From: Saccharofermentans sp.
GTDB lineage: Bacteria; Bacillota; Clostridia; Saccharofermentanales; Saccharofermentanaceae
Length of the DNA stretch: 64,000 nt
NCBI GenBank assembly: GCA_024403675.1
Contig: JAKSRH010000001.1
Span: 62,001-126,000 of the forward strand
Direction of reading: 5' to 3'
This document shows, in pieces, positions 1-8,263 of this stretch. Every line of letters begins with the position of its first letter. Positions within the stretch are counted from its first letter, which is position 1. The notes beneath the pieces were generated by a model. It did no database searches and was not told the DNA's origin. It saw nothing but the letters and a program-made list of their open reading frames with translations. Both the position numbers and the translations under genes were made by a program.

Positions 1-568
1 TCTTGCAGAGGCTGCTTGTGAGGTAACAGAAACAGCAAGTTCTGCAACAAATATTAATACTGAGATTGATCTTCCTGATGGAGATGTATATGTAACATCT
101 ATTGACTATACACAGGATTTCCTTGATCAGATGGGTGGCTTTGATGCACAGGGAAACTTGGAGCTTCATATGTACCTCATCCTTGGTGATGACGAAGCTA
201 CATTGATGCTTAGCGGTGATGATTTTAAGGCTAACGTTTCCGAGTTTATGGTAAACAATTTGGATGCTATCTTCATGGCAAGCGCAGGTATGTCTGCAGC
301 AGATTTGGCTGAGATGAGTGGTATGACAATGAGCGAGCTCGAGGATTATTTTGTAGAGTCTGTTCTTTTGGAGCTTGATGCTTCTCAGTTTGATGCAGCT
401 AGAACATCTGCTTCTTATGAGATTGATGGTTCATCTATTGTAATCCACTTCCCAGGTTCTGATGTTGCAGGAACAATTAGTGGTAACACAATTAGTCTTG
501 ATGTATCTGATATTCCTGAGTTCGAGACTTTTGCTGTTGATGGCGTTCTTACATTCGAGATGCAGTAA
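1..568 (+). CDS. C-terminal part of an unrecognised, probably secreted acidic protein (5' end outside window)
   Basis: The reading frame is open from the first bases of the window, so the gene starts upstream and only about 188 C-terminal residues are seen. An internal ATG at 131 would split the frame and is not a convincing start, as the codons before it encode a similar polar, acidic sequence. The visible part is rich in Asp, Ser and Met, with alternating hydrophobic stretches near the end that look like beta strands. I see no catalytic motif or membrane segment. A strong terminator 26 bases downstream shows that it ends its transcription unit. Function unknown; a lipoprotein or secreted protein is an inference from composition only. 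Confidence 0.7.
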   Translation, partial: LAEAACEVTETASSATNINTEIDLPDGDVYVTSIDYTQDFLDQMGGFDAQGNLELHMYLILGDDEATLMLSGDDFKANVSEFMVNNLDAIFMASAGMSAADLAEMSGMTMSELEDYFVESVLLELDASQFDAARTSASYEIDGSSIVIHFPGSDVAGTISGNTISLDVSDIPEFETFAVDGVLTFEMQ

Positions 569-593
569 TTGTTCAATCAAATATGTTTATATC

Positions 594-621
594 GGAGCTG
601 TCTTAGGACAGCTCCTTTTTT
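594..621 (+). terminator. Rho-independent terminator
   Basis: A 9-bp perfect stem GGAGCTGTC / GACAGCTCC with a TTAG loop is followed by six T residues. It closes the transcription unit of the partial gene upstream and isolates it from prmA. Confidence 0.9.
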
Positions 622-675
622 ATGTTTAAATTTATGGTAAAATTGCTCTATATTTTTAGAAAAGAGACGTTATTT

Positions 676-1698
676 ATGCAGTGGTTAGAGATTACTATTA
701 CAACAACAGAAGATGCTTCAGATGCTATTTGTGAGATGCTTGCTCAGATGGGTGCTGATGGAATTGCAGTATCAGATCCATGGGAGATAAAGAGAATTAT
801 TGATGCACCAGATTCTCTTGCATATGCTGATGATGGTTATGTAGATTCTCTTGGTACAGATGTAGTGATCAAGTCTTACTTTGCAGAGATTGATGGAAAT
901 ATTAGACTCGGTGCTAAGAATGAGGAGTATGACAATCCTGTTGGCGTAGGTATGATTTACGGTAACTTTACTGATAAGCTTGTTTCTCATGATGAGGCTC
1001 TTAATCTTATTCAGGAAAGAGTAAAAGATATCGCTCAGTTCCTTGATGTTGGTCAAGGCTTTACTGGATGGAAGTATGTTCAGGATGCAGACTGGGAAAA
1101 TGAGTGGAAGAAGGATTATAAGTCCTTTAGAATTTCTGACCGTGTGGTTATATGTCCATCTTGGGAAGATACTCAGTTTGATGATTCAGATGTTGTAGTT
1201 AAGCTTGATCCAGGCTCAGCCTTTGGTACAGGAACACATGAGACTACATCTATGTGTTCTGTTATTCTTGATAAGCTTATGAAGGATGATACTAAGGTAT
1301 TGGATCTTGGAACTGGTTCAGGTATTCTTGCAATTATTGCTAAGAAGCTTGGTGCAGGTGAGGTAGAGGCAATTGATATTGATAAGCTTGCAGTGGATGT
1401 GGCTATTGATAACTGTGCTAATAACGGATGCTCTGAGATTAAGTGTCACCCTGGCGAACTTAAGGATGCTTATGATAGGGATTACGATATAGTTGTGGCT
1501 AATATAATCGCAGATGTAATTGCAATTATTGCAAAGGATGTCCCATCAGTTCTTGCGCCTAATGGTAAGTTTGTATGTTCTGGAATTATCAATACTAAGA
1601 AAGATAGGGTGGAAGAGGCTCTTAAGGCTGCAGGTTTTGTTATTGAAGAGTCTATGACAAAGAATGACTGGATGGCATATATTTGCTCATTGAAATAA
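676..1698 (+). CDS. prmA: Ribosomal protein L11 methyltransferase
   Basis: Class I SAM-dependent enzyme that trimethylates ribosomal protein L11 in the cytoplasm. The family signature DPGSAFGTGTHETT is present, followed by the SAM-binding motif DLGTGSGILA and the motif VANIIADV near the usual catalytic loop. I start at the ATG at 676 (protein begins MQWLEIT, the usual PrmA opening), after AAAAGAGACG; an upstream in-frame ATG at 622 lies against the preceding terminator and would add an atypical 18 residues. At 340 residues it is longer than the roughly 300 of most PrmA proteins, with extra sequence in the N-terminal half. It is probably monocistronic, because the next gene has its own T-box leader. 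Confidence 0.93.
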   Translation: MQWLEITITTTEDASDAICEMLAQMGADGIAVSDPWEIKRIIDAPDSLAYADDGYVDSLGTDVVIKSYFAEIDGNIRLGAKNEEYDNPVGVGMIYGNFTDKLVSHDEALNLIQERVKDIAQFLDVGQGFTGWKYVQDADWENEWKKDYKSFRISDRVVICPSWEDTQFDDSDVVVKLDPGSAFGTGTHETTSMCSVILDKLMKDDTKVLDLGTGSGILAIIAKKLGAGEVEAIDIDKLAVDVAIDNCANNGCSEIKCHPGELKDAYDRDYDIVVANIIADVIAIIAKDVPSVLAPNGKFVCSGIINTKKDRVEEALKAAGFVIEESMTKNDWMAYICSLK

Positions 1699-1722
1699 TT
1701 TTCACTTTTGTACGCTAAAGTA

Positions 1723-1769
1723 TTGACGATAGTCAAATAAATTGTTAACCTAAAAAAGTCAAATAAATT
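1723..1769 (+). promoter_or_regulatory. Putative promoter and 13-nt direct repeats upstream of the T-box
   Basis: TTGACG at 1723-1728 is a good -35; 17 bases later TAACCT (1746-1751) is a weak -10. TTGAC-GATA-GTCAA here is also a perfect inverted repeat. The 13-mer AGTCAAATAAATT occurs exactly at 1731-1743 and again at 1757-1769, a 26-bp period that spans the -10 region and could be an operator. The functional assignment is inference. Confidence 0.45.
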
Positions 1770-1779
1770 AAACCTATGA

Positions 1780-2031
1780 TTTGGAAGTAGTAACCAATAT
1801 CAATGTTTCTTCAAGAGAGCTGTTGATGGTGTGAATACAGTAGAGACATTATTGGTGAATGGATCCAAAGAGGGCGATCAGGAAATGGGTCGACGGGAGC
1901 CTTATCCGTTATCAGCGAGGACGTTTGTTGGAACGTAAATGAGTGGGTTATTAGTAATGGATAATAACCAATATAGGTGGTACCGCAGTGAATTCTGTCC
2001 TATGTTGAAGTAATTCAGCATGGGATTTTTT
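1780..2031 (+). promoter_or_regulatory. T-box riboswitch, tRNA-Trp specific, controlling trpB2
   Basis: Stem I closes with TTTGGA (1780-1785) pairing TCCAAA (1864-1869). Its internal loop has the AGTA motif (1786-1789) opposite GAA-TGG-A, putting the specifier codon TGG (Trp) at 1860-1862. An AGAGAGC segment and a GGTG apical motif follow the usual Stem I layout. The T-box core ATAGGTGGTACCGC is at about 1973-1986, and its ATAGG can pair with CCTAT at 1999-2003 as antiterminator. The competing terminator is TCCTATGTTGAA (1998-2009) with TTCAGCATGGGA (2014-2025) and a T run. Uncharged tRNA-Trp should therefore allow read-through into the TrpB-like gene. Confidence 0.93.
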
Positions 2032-2088
2032 ATTTGCAACAAACGGGTCCAACTACTGCCGAAGACTAATCTAAAGGAGGCCAATATT

Positions 2089-3462
2089 ATGGCAAACGTA
2101 CCAAAGAGAATTTTCCTTACAGCAGATCAGATGCCAAAGCAGTGGTATAACGTGAGAGCAGACATGAAGGTTAAGCCTGCTAAGCTCATTCACCCTGGTA
2201 CACATGAGGAACTTAAAGTAGAGGACCTTTCACCAATTTTCTGTGAGGAACTCTGTAAGCAGGAACTTGATGATGACACAGCATATTTCGATATTCCTGA
2301 AGAGGTTCAGGAGTTCTACAAGATCTTCAGACCATCACCACTTATCAGAGCATATGAGCTCGAGAAGTATCTCGGAACACCAGCAAAGATTTACTATAAG
2401 TTCGAGGGTAACAACACATCTGGTTCCCATAAGCTTAACTCTGCTGCAGCTCAGGTTTATTACGCTAAGAAGCAGGGCCTTAAGGGTCTTACAACTGAGA
2501 CTGGTGCTGGCCAGTGGGGTACAGCTCTTGCAATGGCTTGTTCCCATTTCGACCTTCCACTTAAGGTTTACATGGTAAAGTGCTCTTATGAGCAGAAGCC
2601 ATTCCGTAAGTCTATTATCGAGACATTCGGTGCAGAGATTATTCCTTCTCCATCTACTACAACAAATATTGGTAGAGCTATCCTTGAGAAGCACCCAGGT
2701 ACAACAGGTTCCCTTGGATGTGCTATTTCTGAGGCTGTTGAGGTTGCTACATCAACAGAAGGTTACAGATATGTTCTTGGTTCCGTTCTTAACCAGGTTC
2801 TTCTCCACCAGTCAATCATTGGTGAAGAGACAAAGCTCCAGATGGAGATGGTTGATGAGTATCCAGATATCGTTATTGGTTGTGCTGGTGGTGGATCTAA
2901 CCTTGGTGGTTTCATGTCAGCATTTATGAGAGATAAGCTCCAGGGTAAGGCTAGCCCTAAGTTTATTGCAGTTGAGCCAAAGTCCTGCCCATCAATGACA
3001 CGTGGTTCTTATGTATATGATTTCTGCGATACAGGTCATGTTACACCACTTGCTAAGATGTACACAGTAGGTTCTGAGTATATTCCTTCTCCATCACACG
3101 CTGGTGGTCTTAGATATCACGGTATGTCTCCAATCGTTTCTCAGCTTTATCATGATGGCTTTATTGATGAGGCTAGAGCTGTTGAGCAGACAAAGGTATT
3201 CGAGGCTGCTAACATCTTCGCTAAGACAGAGACAATTCTCCCTGCTCCAGAGTCTTCACATGCTATTCGCGTAGCTATTGATGAGGCTCTTAAGTGTAAG
3301 GAGACAGGCGAAGCTAAGACTATTGTATTTAACCTTACAGGTACTGGTTATTTTGATATGACTGCATATGCTTCATATAAGGATGGCACAATGTCTGACT
3401 ACGAGCCATCTGATGAGGATATTGCTAACGGTCTTGCTCAGCTCCCTAAGGTAAATAAGTAA
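2089..3462 (+). CDS. TrpB2-type tryptophan synthase beta-like PLP enzyme
   Basis: Fold-type II PLP enzyme that condenses indole with serine to tryptophan. The start at 2089 follows a perfect AAAGGAGG (2073-2080); the frame extends upstream into the T-box but that part is leader. The PLP lysine lies in GSHKLN, the phosphate-binding glycine loop is GCAGGGSN, and the N-terminal extension is typical of the TrpB2 subgroup (457 residues against about 400 for TrpB1). No trpA or other trp gene is nearby, so it stands alone, perhaps salvaging indole. Regulation by the Trp T-box directly upstream supports the tryptophan role. It is followed by a strong terminator. Confidence 0.93.
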   Translation: MANVPKRIFLTADQMPKQWYNVRADMKVKPAKLIHPGTHEELKVEDLSPIFCEELCKQELDDDTAYFDIPEEVQEFYKIFRPSPLIRAYELEKYLGTPAKIYYKFEGNNTSGSHKLNSAAAQVYYAKKQGLKGLTTETGAGQWGTALAMACSHFDLPLKVYMVKCSYEQKPFRKSIIETFGAEIIPSPSTTTNIGRAILEKHPGTTGSLGCAISEAVEVATSTEGYRYVLGSVLNQVLLHQSIIGEETKLQMEMVDEYPDIVIGCAGGGSNLGGFMSAFMRDKLQGKASPKFIAVEPKSCPSMTRGSYVYDFCDTGHVTPLAKMYTVGSEYIPSPSHAGGLRYHGMSPIVSQLYHDGFIDEARAVEQTKVFEAANIFAKTETILPAPESSHAIRVAIDEALKCKETGEAKTIVFNLTGTGYFDMTAYASYKDGTMSDYEPSDEDIANGLAQLPKVNK

Positions 3463-3498
3463 TAAGACGTTCCCCTTAATTATAAGGTTTTGTTAGTT

Positions 3499-3540
3499 GA
3501 GGCTGTTCGTTTCTTTAAGTAGAAACGAACAGCCTCTTTG
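3499..3540 (+). terminator. Terminator after trpB2
   Basis: A 16-bp perfect stem GAGGCTGTTCGTTTCT / AGAAACGAACAGCCTC (3499-3514 and 3521-3536) with a 6-nt loop and a short T run. It sits between trpB2 and a convergent small gene. Confidence 0.85.
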
Positions 3541-3549
3541 CTTGGGGGA

Positions 3550-3762
3550 TTAGTTATTGATTTCTTTATTCTCTTTTTCTTTCTTGTCCAAAGAATCAGC
3601 CCAGATAGCGAGATTACAGAAGATAAGACCCATTGGTGTAAATGGAATTCTTGTTCCAAGTCTGATTGATGTGATTACCTCAAGTACAGAAGCGATACAT
3701 GCGAGAACAAGTACTACATACATTGCTTTCTTTCCAGAAATTACCTTAATAAAATTCTTCAT
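3550..3762 (-). CDS. Small membrane protein of unknown function (70 aa)
   Basis: I do not recognise a named family. The chosen ATG (protein MKNFIKVIS) has AGGAAC about 8 bases upstream; a longer TTG start at 3777 would overlap that ribosome site. There are two hydrophobic stretches, about residues 14-33 and 40-58, and a lysine/glutamate-rich tail (about the last 12 residues), so it is probably a two-pass membrane protein with a charged cytoplasmic end. It converges with trpB2 and is transcribed alone. Confidence 0.7.
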   Translation of the reverse strand: MKNFIKVISGKKAMYVVLVLACIASVLEVITSIRLGTRIPFTPMGLIFCNLAIWADSLDKKEKENKEINN

Positions 3763-4056
3763 AAAATTGTTCCTCAACTTTCGTTTGTGATTGCGTTTTT
3801 GTTTTATGGGTATATCTTACTAGCCAAGTTGAAGACATAAAATCGAAGTAGCTTACACTAATCTTACAGAGTTGTAAGAAACGGGAAAATCTAAATGTTC
3901 GTTGTTCGTAATACACAATCCTAGGATTATTCGAGTGGGGATAGTGCACAAAAATAGTTGTGAAAATATGACATGCGGAGTCGTTGTTGAGTTGCAAAAA
4001 ATATGTGAAACTATGTGTAATGGATAATAGTATTAGTGTAATTTGGCGAGGTATAT

Positions 4057-5508
4057 GTGAAGACAGTTCTTGCAATTTCTGATTCAGTCGAGGGTACACC
4101 CTACGATTTGAAGAGAACAACAAAAACTATTAAGGGTTACAAAATGGACCCTCTTCTTGTTGTGCCTGCTATTTTTGAGCGTTCTGGTAATCATGTTGTT
4201 AATCCTTCAGATGAGATTTTAGAGTATGTTTTTGGAGATGATTGTGATTTATCAGCTATTACTATTGGATATATGACAGAGCAAGACGTAGTGGAGAAGG
4301 TAGCTTCTAGACTTCATCAGTTAGGTAAGGGCAAGGTGCCTATTATCTATCAGCCATCACTTTTTACAGATGATGGTGAGATTCTTGTTAACGAGGATTT
4401 GTATTATTCCATCTGCGATAATCTTCTTCCATGTGTAGATCTTATTATTATTAATAGATTTGAAGCTGAGTTACTTAGTGAGATGGAATGTCACACAGAT
4501 GGAGATTTCACTAATGCTGCTAGAGAGATTTCTAAGCAGTTTAGATGTTCAGTGTTAATTAGACATGTTGAAGGTAAGGGAAGAAAGAACCTTTTGTTTA
4601 ATGGTGTGTCTTCCTTGTGGATTATTACACCACCACATCTTATTGATGGTGCAAATAAGAATTATAACTTAATGTCCGCAGTAGCTTGTTCTATGGCAGA
4701 AAAGCCACTTATTGGTTCTGCTATTAGAAATGCTATTTATTTCTGTTCTATTGATAAAACTAAGCCACAGGAATTGTATGAAGAAGAGGAGCTTGAAGAA
4801 TATGTAGAGCATGCTTCTGAGGTAGCAGTCGTTCCTGAGGAGGCTGTTATTCCTGAGATTGTAGTTGAAGAGGTTCAAGAGATTGTAGAAGAACCTGTTC
4901 AGGTCGAGCCTGAATTGTCAGACGAAGAAACAATTCAGATTATTGAAGAAGTTCAAGCTGTTGAAGAAAAAACAGAAGAGGCAGTAATAGAAGAAGTCGT
5001 AGTGGAAGAAACGCCTGCTGTAGAAGCGGTGGCTACGAAGACTGTAGAGGAGCCAAAAGTAGAAGAACCAGTTGTAAATAAGGTATCTGCCGCAGATGCT
5101 ATTGCTGCTGCTAAGGCGCAGAGTGGTCTTTTATTTGGTGGTAATATGCCAGAACATAGACAAAAGGTTAGAGCTCCTCTTACTTCTACACCAGTTCCAA
5201 AGTTTGGCAGCAATTCTATTCTTGGTAATAGTAAATCTATTATCGCTGCACCAAGTGCTTCTGAGCCAAGCTCTACAACAACTACAAGCAGTCTTGTTTC
5301 TCCTGTAAAGACACTTAGAGATATTGCTAGAACTCTTGATAACATCAGTAGAGATGGCGAAGAAATACCAGCTGTTACTTCCACTATTGAGAAGCCAGCC
5401 CCTGGTCCTAAGGCTCCTGTAAGTGATCTCACTCCGGAAAGCACAGCGGTTAGACTTCAAAGTTTAAGAGAAAGACTTAATAATATGACAGGCTCAGATA
5501 AACACTGA
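4057..5508 (+). CDS. Degenerate ThiD/PdxK-like kinase fold with a long acidic Glu/Val-rich tail
   Basis: Residues 1 to about 245 resemble the hydroxymethylpyrimidine / pyridoxal kinase branch of the ribokinase fold: an opening VLAISDS, the segment LLPCVDLIIINRFEAELL (compare LLP...TPNLPEAE in ThiD), and a later strand-turn-helix. The conserved anion-hole GTGC of active ThiD is replaced by GANKNYN, so catalysis is doubtful. Residues about 250-345 are a low-complexity acidic stretch dominated by Glu and Val, followed by a Ser/Thr/Pro-rich region and a charged C-terminus. It starts at GTG 4057 after GGCGAGG. No thi or pdx gene is adjacent. A scaffold or regulatory role is possible; the function is unknown. 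Confidence 0.75.
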   Translation: MKTVLAISDSVEGTPYDLKRTTKTIKGYKMDPLLVVPAIFERSGNHVVNPSDEILEYVFGDDCDLSAITIGYMTEQDVVEKVASRLHQLGKGKVPIIYQPSLFTDDGEILVNEDLYYSICDNLLPCVDLIIINRFEAELLSEMECHTDGDFTNAAREISKQFRCSVLIRHVEGKGRKNLLFNGVSSLWIITPPHLIDGANKNYNLMSAVACSMAEKPLIGSAIRNAIYFCSIDKTKPQELYEEEELEEYVEHASEVAVVPEEAVIPEIVVEEVQEIVEEPVQVEPELSDEETIQIIEEVQAVEEKTEEAVIEEVVVEETPAVEAVATKTVEEPKVEEPVVNKVSAADAIAAAKAQSGLLFGGNMPEHRQKVRAPLTSTPVPKFGSNSILGNSKSIIAAPSASEPSSTTTTSSLVSPVKTLRDIARTLDNISRDGEEIPAVTSTIEKPAPGPKAPVSDLTPESTAVRLQSLRERLNNMTGSDKH

Positions 5509-5522
5509 GCCTTTATTTTTTT
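5490..5522 (+). terminator. Terminator overlapping the stop codon of the ThiD-like gene
   Basis: AGGCTCAG (5490-5497) and CTGAGCCT (5505-5512) form an 8-bp stem with a 7-nt loop, followed by a T-rich tract. The TGA stop (5506-5508) lies inside the stem. It separates the gene from the convergent kinase. Confidence 0.85.
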
Positions 5523-7371
5523 AGTTTACGAATTTATTTATTTCCTTCTTCAGTCTATCAACATCAATTGGCTTTGAAATATGACTATTCATGCCTGCTT
5601 GTATAGCTTGCTGTCTGTCTTCGGCAAAGGCGTTAGCTGTCATGGCGATTATTGGCAACGAAGATATTCTAGAATCGCCATTTGCTCTAATTAATTTTGT
5701 TGTCTCGTATCCATCTAGGACTGGCATCTGGATATCCATAAGGATAATGTCATAAGGGGTAGCATTAGGTTCTAATGAATTCTGAATCATCTCCAGACAC
5801 TTTGAACCATCAGACGCTCTAGAAACAGTGTAATGTTCATCTTCGAGTAAGGCGATGGCAACTTCTGCATTGAAGTCATTATCTTCCACAAGTAAAACAT
5901 TAACGTTCTCTTTAGGTGATCCAGCCTTTGTGGTAGTAACATTAGTGGTAGATTCACTTCCTACAGATGCTAATTGGGCTGGGACATTAATAGTGACAGT
6001 AGTTCCTACGTTGGGTGTGCTATCAATTTCGATGGTTCCGTCCATTAAGTCGATGAGCTTTTTTACAATCGGCATTCCAAGACCAGTGCCAGCAATTTTA
6101 CTGTCAGTAGTTGTTTTTTCTCTGGAAAATTCCTCAAATACATGAGGTAAGAACTCCTTTGAGATACCCATTCCTGTATCACGTATGACAATTTGATATT
6201 GAGAGGTTTCTTCTGGAGCTGTATAAAACTCATTAACATCGATTGTAATTGAACCGCCGTTAGGGGTGTATTTGATACTATTACTTATGAGATTGAAGAG
6301 AATCTCGAAGAATTTAGTTGCATCGCAGTAAATGTATTCGTTTGTGATATTGATATTTGTTTGGTAATTAATATTTTTCTCTTCTATTTGAGAACCAAAT
6401 ACGGAATCTACAGATTCAATAATGTTACCGATATGAGTAGGTGTTTTATTTAATTGGATATTACCGGATTCGATTTTGCTCATCTCTAACACTTCATTAA
6501 TGAGTGAGAGGAGATAACCACCGGAGATTTGCATTTTTTTGGCATAGTCCTGAACTTTTTGGGTGTCGTCTGGATTCTTTCTTATAATCTCGCTATATCC
6601 GATAATGGCGTTCATTGGTGTGCGGATATCGTGGGACATATTAAGAAGAAATTGTGTTTTAGTAGCATTTGCTTTATCGGCGGCGTAACGAGCCTCCTCG
6701 AGATCACTAATTTGTTTGGTGATTTCCTCATAGTGTCTAGTTGCTCTTATGAACAGGTAGTGGAAAAATCCACTGGCAGCGATACTGAAACTTACGAATT
6801 CGTAGCCAGTAAACATGGTGTACAGAAGGCCTACTGTACTGAAAAATATACAAATAAATAGAATGCCACTCTCGATTTTGAATCCCTTTGTTACTTCACG
6901 AATGAGAATGATCATGAGCCAAGTAACATAAATGACAGCGGCAATATGAGGTGCATAACCTAGAGGTAGACGAATAAACTTATATGTGACCTTGTCGTAG
7001 TAGAAAGCGTGGTCACCAAAAAGTGCAGTACCTATAAGAATTATGTTTAATATTTCAGGGATAAGGATAAAAATTCGTTTCTTGCTTTTTTTAGTGCAAG
7101 AGAAAACCAGAAACATTATTGCAGCTGGACGCACCCAATAAGCTATAACGGAAAGTAGCACACGTAAATCGTAGTACTTAATATCTTTTGCGGTCCAAAG
7201 CTCAAGTGGCACAACGATAAGAAGAATTAATGAGCATGCGAACATTAACCAATAATATTTTTTCTCAACACTGGCAGGTGTATCTTTCTGAGAGATAAGA
7301 AAATAAGCAAATCCAGATAAGACGAACAGGATATGGAAGTTTCCTGCTACCAAATTAAGGAATACAGACAT
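5521..7371 (-). CDS. Hybrid sensor histidine kinase with C-terminal receiver
   Basis: A membrane signalling protein of 616 residues. The first ~205 residues contain about seven hydrophobic segments (7TM-type sensor), followed by a short coiled coil. The HisKA box NMSHDIRTPMN places the phospho-acceptor at His247. The ATPase domain has the N box (NLISNSIKYTPNGG), DTGMGIS and GTGLGM. The receiver has the acidic pair VEDND, phospho-acceptor Asp546 in LMDIQMP, and the switch lysine in SKPID. The start follows TAGGTG. No HPt or output protein is adjacent; the HPt at 19203 is a distant candidate partner (inference). It converges with the ThiD-like gene. Confidence 0.92.
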   Translation of the reverse strand: MSVFLNLVAGNFHILFVLSGFAYFLISQKDTPASVEKKYYWLMFACSLILLIVVPLELWTAKDIKYYDLRVLLSVIAYWVRPAAIMFLVFSCTKKSKKRIFILIPEILNIILIGTALFGDHAFYYDKVTYKFIRLPLGYAPHIAAVIYVTWLMIILIREVTKGFKIESGILFICIFFSTVGLLYTMFTGYEFVSFSIAASGFFHYLFIRATRHYEEITKQISDLEEARYAADKANATKTQFLLNMSHDIRTPMNAIIGYSEIIRKNPDDTQKVQDYAKKMQISGGYLLSLINEVLEMSKIESGNIQLNKTPTHIGNIIESVDSVFGSQIEEKNINYQTNINITNEYIYCDATKFFEILFNLISNSIKYTPNGGSITIDVNEFYTAPEETSQYQIVIRDTGMGISKEFLPHVFEEFSREKTTTDSKIAGTGLGMPIVKKLIDLMDGTIEIDSTPNVGTTVTINVPAQLASVGSESTTNVTTTKAGSPKENVNVLLVEDNDFNAEVAIALLEDEHYTVSRASDGSKCLEMIQNSLEPNATPYDIILMDIQMPVLDGYETTKLIRANGDSRISSLPIIAMTANAFAEDRQQAIQAGMNSHISKPIDVDRLKKEINKFVN

Positions 7372-7474
7372 ATTTACACCTAAATAATATTAATTTTATT
7401 TTCTATAATTATAACTCCTGCATTTGTGATACCATCTATAAATAAATATAAACAAATGTGTATCAGAGGTGACA

Positions 7475-8212
7475 ATGACGCGAATATTTCTTGAGCATAT
7501 TCTTCGCTATGATGAAAAGGTAGTTCTTGATAAAGATAATTCTCACTATATTTCTTCGGTGCTTCGCATGAGAGAAGGTGAAGAGGTTATGCTTGTGGGA
7601 AGTGACGGGAAAGAAGCGGTATCTGAGGTGGAAACTATCACAAAAAATGAGGTAACACTTCATATTACTTCTGTTAGAGACAACGAAAGTGAGCCAAGAC
7701 TTAATATCACTTTGTATCAGTCTGTGTCTAAGGGCGAGAGAATGGACCTTACTATCCAGAAATCAGTAGAACTTGGCGTTAGCACTATCGTTCCAGTGTG
7801 GTCATCTAGATGCGTTGTAAAAAAGGATGCAGTTATAGGAAATAGCAGTAAGAATGATAGATGGCAGAAGATTGCTTTAGAAGCTGCTCGTCAGTCTGGT
7901 CGAGGTAAGGTGCCAGAAGTAACTGATGGAATGAAGTTTGAACAGGCACTTAAAAAGGCAGCTAGTGAATGTGATCTAGTGCTTTTCCCTTGGGAAGAGG
8001 CGAAAGGCTTAACTTTAAAGGGGGCACTTTCTGATAAGCCCCTTAATAACATAGGCATTTTTATAGGTCCTGAAGGTGGCTTCTCGGAGGAAGAAGCTGA
8101 AATTGCTAAGGAAAATGGTGCTGTTCCTGTGACTCTTGGTAAGAGAATCTTGAGAACAGAAACTGCTGGTCCTGCAGTGCTCTCAATGCTTTTATTCCAT
8201 GATGAACTTTGA
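7475..8212 (+). CDS. rsmE: 16S rRNA (uracil1498-N3)-methyltransferase
   Basis: SPOUT-family methyltransferase acting on U1498 of 16S rRNA. It shows the typical N-terminal PUA-like part (MTRIFLEH) and the knotted C-terminal SAM site with FIGPEGGFSEEE and LGKRILRTETA. At 245 residues it has normal family length. I choose ATG 7475, five bases after GAGG; a GTG six bases upstream overlaps that ribosome site. The stop codon overlaps the extended -10 element that probably drives hisS, so the two genes are close but hisS can be transcribed separately. Confidence 0.95.
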   Translation: MTRIFLEHILRYDEKVVLDKDNSHYISSVLRMREGEEVMLVGSDGKEAVSEVETITKNEVTLHITSVRDNESEPRLNITLYQSVSKGERMDLTIQKSVELGVSTIVPVWSSRCVVKKDAVIGNSSKNDRWQKIALEAARQSGRGKVPEVTDGMKFEQALKKAASECDLVLFPWEEAKGLTLKGALSDKPLNNIGIFIGPEGGFSEEEAEIAKENGAVPVTLGKRILRTETAGPAVLSMLLFHDEL

Positions 8213-8218
8213 TATAAT
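8210..8218 (+). promoter_or_regulatory. Extended -10 promoter element before hisS
   Basis: TGATATAAT is a perfect extended -10 (TGnTATAAT) overlapping the rsmE stop codon; no good -35 is visible, as expected for this class. The predicted transcript starts near 8225 and contains an (AAT)6 simple repeat at about 8229-8246 before the hisS ribosome site. Confidence 0.55.
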
Positions 8219-8263
8219 TTTAAGTCGCAATAATAATAATAATAATTAAATATAGGAGAGCTT

